NCBI GenBank assembly: GCA_030918015.1
Contig: JAUPTP010000047.1
Span: forward strand, 1-9,379
Length of the DNA stretch: 9,379 nt
Direction of reading: 5' to 3'
Origin: Pseudomonadota bacterium
Lineage (GTDB): Bacteria > Pseudomonadota > Gammaproteobacteria > Burkholderiales > Burkholderiaceae_C
The notes beneath the pieces are model-generated. The model did no database searches. It was not told the origin of the DNA and saw only the letters and a program-made list of their open reading frames with translations. Made by a program: the position numbers and the translations under genes. Below are positions 6,539-9,379 of this stretch, in pieces. How positions within the stretch are numbered: position 1 is the stretch's first letter; the number at the start of each line of letters is the position of its first letter.

Positions 6539-6748
6539 TCAGATGCCGATCACCCAGGCGATCACGTTCTTGGCGACGAAGCCCAGCATGCCGAAGGCCA
6601 GCACCACGAACAGGATGAAGGTCCCGAACTTGCCTGCCTTCGATTCGCGCGCGAGCTGCAGCACGATGAAGAGCATGTACAGGATGAAGGCGCTGACACC
6701 GACGGTCAGACCGAACTGGGCGAGCTGTTCCTCGGTGTAGCCGAACAT
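6539..6748 (-). CDS. DUF2788 family small membrane protein
   Basis: A 69-aa protein with two membrane helices (about 12-32 and 41-65) separated by a short charged turn, ARESKAGKFG (33-42). The start MFGYTEEQLAQFGLT and the turn sequence match the DUF2788 family, which is widespread in beta- and gammaproteobacteria and of unknown function. It is in the inner membrane, probably with both ends on the same side. It is convergent with ybeD. Upstream is a 136-base gap containing an FNR-type palindrome and a TATCAT hexamer, so expression may respond to oxygen. No strong Shine-Dalgarno is visible. Confidence 0.85.
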   Translation of the reverse strand: MFGYTEEQLAQFGLTVGVSAFILYMLFIVLQLARESKAGKFGTFILFVVLAFGMLGFVAKNVIAWVIGI

Positions 6749-6787
6749 GGACAGAGCGGTGGGGGCCGGAAAGAAGCGAAGCGCGGC

Positions 6788-6793
6788 ATGATA
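6788..6793 (-). promoter_or_regulatory. Possible -10 element for the DUF2788 gene
   Basis: On the minus strand this reads TATCAT (4-5 of 6 to consensus), 39 bases before the start codon at 6748. The matching -35 position (6811-6816) reads GGCAGC, a poor match, as seen at activator-dependent promoters. A start site near 6781 would put the FNR-type box centre at about -71, one of the helical-phase positions used by FNR class I promoters. Confidence 0.3.
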
Positions 6794-6845
6794 AGCGCGC
6801 CAGCGCTGCCGCTGCCGATGCCCTTTTTCAAGCGGGGCTCGTCAC

Positions 6846-6859
6846 TTGATGGCGATCAA
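6846..6859. promoter_or_regulatory. Perfect FNR/ANR-type binding site
   Basis: TTGAT-GGCG-ATCAA matches the established FNR/ANR/CRP-FNR-superfamily consensus TTGATNNNNATCAA at all ten defined positions. It lies in the gap between the DUF2189 stop (6885) and the DUF2788 start (6748), 98 bases upstream of the latter. AT-rich palindromes of this kind are rare in DNA this GC-rich. A run of five T follows on the plus strand (6860-6864), but the 5-bp AT stem is too weak for a convincing terminator and no plus-strand gene ends nearby. Confidence 0.6.
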
Positions 6860-6884
6860 TTTTTGAGGCCGGTCTGCGTCGTGG

Positions 6885-7667
6885 TCAGCTGGCGACGCGG
6901 TCCGTGCCGGCTTCGGCCGGCAGCAGGTCCCGGTAGGCATGCCAGCTGGCATGGCCCAGCATCGGCATCACGAAGATCAGGCCCAGCATCATCGAGCCCA
7001 GCCCCAGCAGGGTGAAGCCCATGACGAGCACGGCCCACACGCCCATCGGCACCGGGTTCTCCAGCACGGTGCGCCAGCTGGCCAGCACCGCGTCGCCGAC
7101 GCTGACCTGACGGTCGACCAGCATCGGGATGGCCGTCACGCTGGAGGCGAAGACGGGTGCGGCCAGCAGGCCGCCCAGTGCCAGCCAGATCTCGAACAGC
7201 CAGGAGTCGGGATGGACCACCACATGGCGCATGAAGTCGACCGGCGTGTTCACCGGCACCGGGGCCATCAGCGTGATCAGGGCCGCGGAGGTCCCCACCC
7301 AGCAGGTGCCGGCGGCCGCCAGCAGCAGGCCGAAGGTCACCAGGCGTCGGTCCAGCGAGCGCCAGATGGCGATCACGGTCGACCAGCCTGCCGGCTCGTG
7401 GCGCTCGAGCGCGCGGCTGACCGCATAGAGGCCTGTCGCCAGGATGGGGGCGACCAGCAGGAACCCTGACAGGGCACCCGCCAGCAGCCAGAACCGATCC
7501 TTGGCGACCAGCGCAACGACCAGACCGAAAAGGGTCATCACCAGACCGTGAGCGAAGCTCACCGCGGGCACTTCGCGGATGTCGTGCCACGCGCGCTCCA
7601 GCCAGGTCATCGGCTGCAGCGGCCTCAGGATCCGCACGGGCAGAAGGGCAACGGCGTGGGCATTCAT
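6885..7667 (-). CDS. DUF2189 family integral membrane protein
   Basis: A 260-aa polytopic membrane protein with about six hydrophobic segments. It begins with a short N-terminal stretch and then WLERAWHDIREVPAVSFAHGL (about 22-42), the family's usual entry into its first helix. It ends with MPMLGHASWHAYRDLL (from about 235), the well-conserved C-terminal motif of DUF2189 proteins found in alpha-, beta- and gammaproteobacteria. The function is unknown; transport and cytochrome-linked roles have no direct support here. ATG 7667 is the first of two close candidates. The next gene on the same strand (DUF2788) lies 136 bases downstream, with its own putative regulatory site, so they may be separate transcription units. 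Confidence 0.82.
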   Translation of the reverse strand: MNAHAVALLPVRILRPLQPMTWLERAWHDIREVPAVSFAHGLVMTLFGLVVALVAKDRFWLLAGALSGFLLVAPILATGLYAVSRALERHEPAGWSTVIAIWRSLDRRLVTFGLLLAAAGTCWVGTSAALITLMAPVPVNTPVDFMRHVVVHPDSWLFEIWLALGGLLAAPVFASSVTAIPMLVDRQVSVGDAVLASWRTVLENPVPMGVWAVLVMGFTLLGLGSMMLGLIFVMPMLGHASWHAYRDLLPAEAGTDRVAS

Positions 7668-8036
7668 GGGGCCATCCTAGGCCGACCCTGATGCCCCTGA
7701 TACCCGTGCTGTTCCTAGGTCAGCGAATCTCCCGTGTCGCCGGGGTCAGGGTTTTCACTGAATACCGATCAGAGCAAAATTTTTGTGACCCAAATCGGCC
7801 CAGATTCCATCTTTCGGGGGCTTCCCGCTGCAGCGATGCACACCTAGCATGGTTCTGCTCGTTCTGGACTTTGCAAAGAAAGCAAATATCCTGGGGTATT
7901 TTCCCCTGATCCCTTTCATGGAAGTCAACTTGAATTCGATGAAACCCCAATCCATGGTCCTGAATTCTTGCCGAATGACCGTACCGAGCCCGTCTCCACC
8001 TCGTGATCCCTGATTCTTCTCCAGCCTGGCCTCATC
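7668..8036. other. Gene-free divergent intergenic region, AT-rich core
   Basis: This 369-base gap lies between divergent genes. By hand count the core 7741-7980 is about 49% GC (43-45% across 7861-7980), against a clearly higher value elsewhere. It contains two TGAATTC copies (7931-7937 and 7961-7967) exactly 30 bases apart, an inverted repeat TTTGC-AAAGAAA-GCAAA (from about 7871), a GGGG-TATTTT-CCCC stem (about 7893-7906), and two CCTAGG palindromes (7676-7681, 7714-7719). A weak promoter pair for the plus-strand gene may be TGGACT and TATCCT with a 16-base spacer, near 7865-7892. Small open frames here (7691-7909 plus, 7720-7950 minus) show no family resemblance or codon bias and are not called. 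Confidence 0.6.
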
Positions 8037-8333
8037 ATGAACACGCCGTCCTTCTTCTTGCCTCTGACCCTGCTGCGCACGGTGCCGCCTCCGAAGCGGG
8101 GCGTCGCCTCTGTGGCTCGCTTCGGGCTTCTGCGCTCCTGGCTCCGCAGCATCCGCCAGCGTCGCACGCGTCTTGTGGCCGATCTGGATCGGGATCGTGC
8201 CGCTCACGAAGCCTGCGCCAGCGAAGGCGTCACGCTCGAGGTGCGGACGATTGATCTGGATGGGCGGCCTTTCGAGGCGCTTTACCGGCACGGTGAACTG
8301 GTCTGTCTGCTGCCCGACCGGGCTCGCCACTGA
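8037..8333 (+). CDS. Hypothetical 98-aa basic protein
   Basis: I do not recognise this protein. The frame shows mainly G or C at third codon positions (roughly three quarters), which supports real coding over the overlapping frames, though the bias is weaker than in the genes further left. The N-terminal half is rich in Arg (RSWLRSIRQRRTR at about 34-46) and is followed by a charged, probably helical stretch VADLDRDRAAHEA. The C-terminal part (VRTIDLDGRPFEALYRHGELVCLLP) looks like a small beta-strand unit. There is no signal peptide or clear membrane segment. No Shine-Dalgarno is obvious before ATG 8037. It lies 117 bases before the HDOD gene on the same strand, which may or may not imply a shared function. 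Confidence 0.55.
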   Translation: MNTPSFFLPLTLLRTVPPPKRGVASVARFGLLRSWLRSIRQRRTRLVADLDRDRAAHEACASEGVTLEVRTIDLDGRPFEALYRHGELVCLLPDRARH

Positions 8334-8438
8334 TCGCGCCGTGTTGGCTGGCGCGTCCTGTTTCCCAGGGTTATCTGGCGATTGCCGCTCTTCGGGCGCT
8401 CTAGCATCGGGTGGGTGATTCCTGTTGCTGACCTGTCC

Positions 8439-8444
8439 AAGGGG
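8439..8444 (+). promoter_or_regulatory. Shine-Dalgarno that sets the HDOD gene start
   Basis: AAGGGG lies 6 bases before ATG 8451. It favours this start over the longer in-frame start at 8382, whose extra 23 residues do not resemble the family. Confidence 0.5.
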
Positions 8445-8450
8445 CCTGGC

Positions 8451-9311
8451 ATGAGCTCTCAGACTTCCTTTCCGCACAGCCCTGAGGGTTGGTCGCGATT
8501 TCTCCTGGCGGCGGCCGTGCCGGTGCTGGCGGACACGGCAGAGCAGTTGACCGAACTGGCGCTTCTCGAAGAACGGCGGGGCACCGTCGACGCGCACATG
8601 ATCGCCGAGGCGGTGCGCGGAGATCCCCTGATGACGCTGAAGGTGCTGTCGCATGTCGGGCGACATCGCACGAGTCACCAGATCACCGAGGTGCAGACCG
8701 TGACGGCGGCGGTGGTCTTGATGGGGATCGGCCCGTTCTTTCACGCTTTCCCGCCTGCAGGATTGCGTGTGCTTGAAGAGGATCTGTCTCTCGACGGCGA
8801 TCGTCGCTTGCAGGACGTGATGCGCCTGCTGGAGCGTGCCTGGCTCATGGCTCGCATCGTCACGGCTTTCGAATTGCAGCATGCCGACCCGCATGCCGAG
8901 ACCATGCAAGGCGCTGCTGTCATGCACAACCTGGCCGAGGTGTTGCTGTGGTGCCGGGCGCCTGGGGTGGCGCAGCAGCTCGGCCGAGATCCTGACCAAG
9001 AGCGTCAGCGCGAAGTGCTGGGCTGCTCGCTGACCGAAGTGCAGCAGGCCCTGATCCAGGAGGCTTGTCTGCCTTCGTTGCTGGGGCAGTTGCTGCCCCA
9101 CATCCAGGACGCGGTGATGGCGTCGGAGCGGGGGCGGCAGGCCTGGTTGCTCCCGCAACGCCGTCTGCTGGCCTTGTCCGCCACGCTGGCGATGCGGGCT
9201 GAAGGCGATCCTGCCGAGGGGCTGCAACTGGACGAGCTCGAGGAGCTGGCGCATTGGCTGGGCCTGTCCACGCCGGCGGCCGAACGCCTGGCCCAGCAGG
9301 CTTTGCGCTGA
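8451..9311 (+). CDS. HDOD domain-containing protein
   Basis: A 286-aa cytoplasmic, mostly alpha-helical protein. HDOD proteins are HD-superfamily relatives lacking most metal ligands; they occur in bacterial signalling, often with c-di-GMP pathways. The family outline is visible: VPVLADTAEQLTEL (23-36), where the lP..l..l entry lies; IAEAVRGDPLMTLKVLSHVGRH (51-72), matching the i..DP.Lt.klLr..n motif; AAVVLMGI (86-93), matching the ai..LG. motif; then LMARIVTAFELQHADPHAET and GAAVMHNLAEVLLW (154-167). The last corresponds to the usual GLLHDIG, with His159-Asn160 in place of His-Asp. No catalysis should be assumed. The C-terminal part (about 215-286) is helical and ends in LDELEELAHWLGLSTPAAERL, as in some stand-alone HDOD proteins. 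Codon use is less G/C-biased than in the left genes. Confidence 0.75.
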   Translation: MSSQTSFPHSPEGWSRFLLAAAVPVLADTAEQLTELALLEERRGTVDAHMIAEAVRGDPLMTLKVLSHVGRHRTSHQITEVQTVTAAVVLMGIGPFFHAFPPAGLRVLEEDLSLDGDRRLQDVMRLLERAWLMARIVTAFELQHADPHAETMQGAAVMHNLAEVLLWCRAPGVAQQLGRDPDQERQREVLGCSLTEVQQALIQEACLPSLLGQLLPHIQDAVMASERGRQAWLLPQRRLLALSATLAMRAEGDPAEGLQLDELEELAHWLGLSTPAAERLAQQALR

Positions 9312-9379
9312 GGTGGGCGGGCGCCGCGTGCGCAGCTGATCGTGCAATCACCCCTGCTGGGCATGGGCTGTTTCCCGGA
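9312..9379. other. Terminal 68 bases, nothing assignable
   Basis: This is sequence after the HDOD stop codon up to the window edge. No gene start, terminator with a T-run, or repeat can be supported. It may be upstream sequence of the next gene. Confidence 0.4.

Noticed and set aside
6846..6865. FNR-type palindrome plus T5 as an intrinsic terminator on the plus strand
   Set aside because: The stem is only 5 bp and mostly A/T, and no plus-strand gene ends nearby. A regulator site fits better.
7691..7909. 72-aa plus-strand open frame in the AT-rich gap, and the overlapping 76-aa minus-strand frame at 7720-7950
   Set aside because: Neither has coding-like third-position bias, a ribosome-binding site or a recognisable family. 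Both lie in the AT-rich gap.
7755..9347. 530-aa minus-strand open frame opposite the HDOD gene and the 98-aa gene
   Set aside because: It crosses two plus-strand genes and the intergenic gap. It has low-complexity Gln/Arg/His composition and no domain; the HDOD reading is far better supported.
1..9379. CRISPR array, insertion sequence, prophage or defence system
   Set aside because: No regularly spaced repeats, terminal inverted repeats, transposase, integrase or known defence domains are visible on either strand.

Overview
The window is high-GC chromosomal DNA, densely packed with short intergenic gaps. It most resembles a betaproteobacterium of the order Burkholderiales, in the Leptothrix/Rubrivivax/Sphaerotilus neighbourhood. 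This placement rests on the ArgS, HemJ-type, 2Fe-2S ferredoxin, DacA-YbeD and DUF2788 proteins and on strong G/C bias at third codon positions. It is an inference from protein style; no 16S gene or other marker is present.

Layout. (1) 1-464, minus strand: the N-terminal third of argS, cut by the window edge. (2) 563-1906, plus, divergent from argS: a soluble Ser/Thr protein kinase fused to a C-terminal cyclic-nucleotide-binding-like domain. (3) 2031-6498, plus: a run of seven co-directional genes. They encode a secreted PsiF-repeat protein, a HemJ-type membrane haem-pathway protein, a VanZ-family membrane protein with a long extra membrane region, a thioredoxin-like 2Fe-2S ferredoxin, an alpha/beta hydrolase (translationally coupled to the ferredoxin), the penicillin-binding protein DacA, and YbeD (DUF493). 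(4) 6539-7667, minus: two small membrane proteins (DUF2788 and DUF2189). The gap between them holds a perfect FNR/ANR-type palindrome. (5) 7668-8036: a 369-base gap without a supported gene, clearly more AT-rich than its surroundings. (6) 8037-9311, plus: an unrecognised 98-aa basic protein and an HDOD-domain protein. The last 68 bases hold nothing I can assign.

How it fits together. The middle block is mainly housekeeping: cell-wall trimming (DacA), haem synthesis (HemJ), an iron-sulfur protein, and YbeD, which usually sits between dacA and the lipoate genes lipB-lipA. Here lipB-lipA do not follow, so the conserved order is broken just after ybeD. The signalling genes (kinase-CNB fusion, HDOD protein) lie at the two flanks and are the less ordinary content.

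I see no CRISPR array, insertion sequence, tRNA or rRNA, and no clear defence or mobile system. The most interesting items are the FNR-type box, the kinase-CNB fusion, the synteny break after ybeD, the AT-rich gap at 7741-7980, and a palindrome just upstream of dacA.
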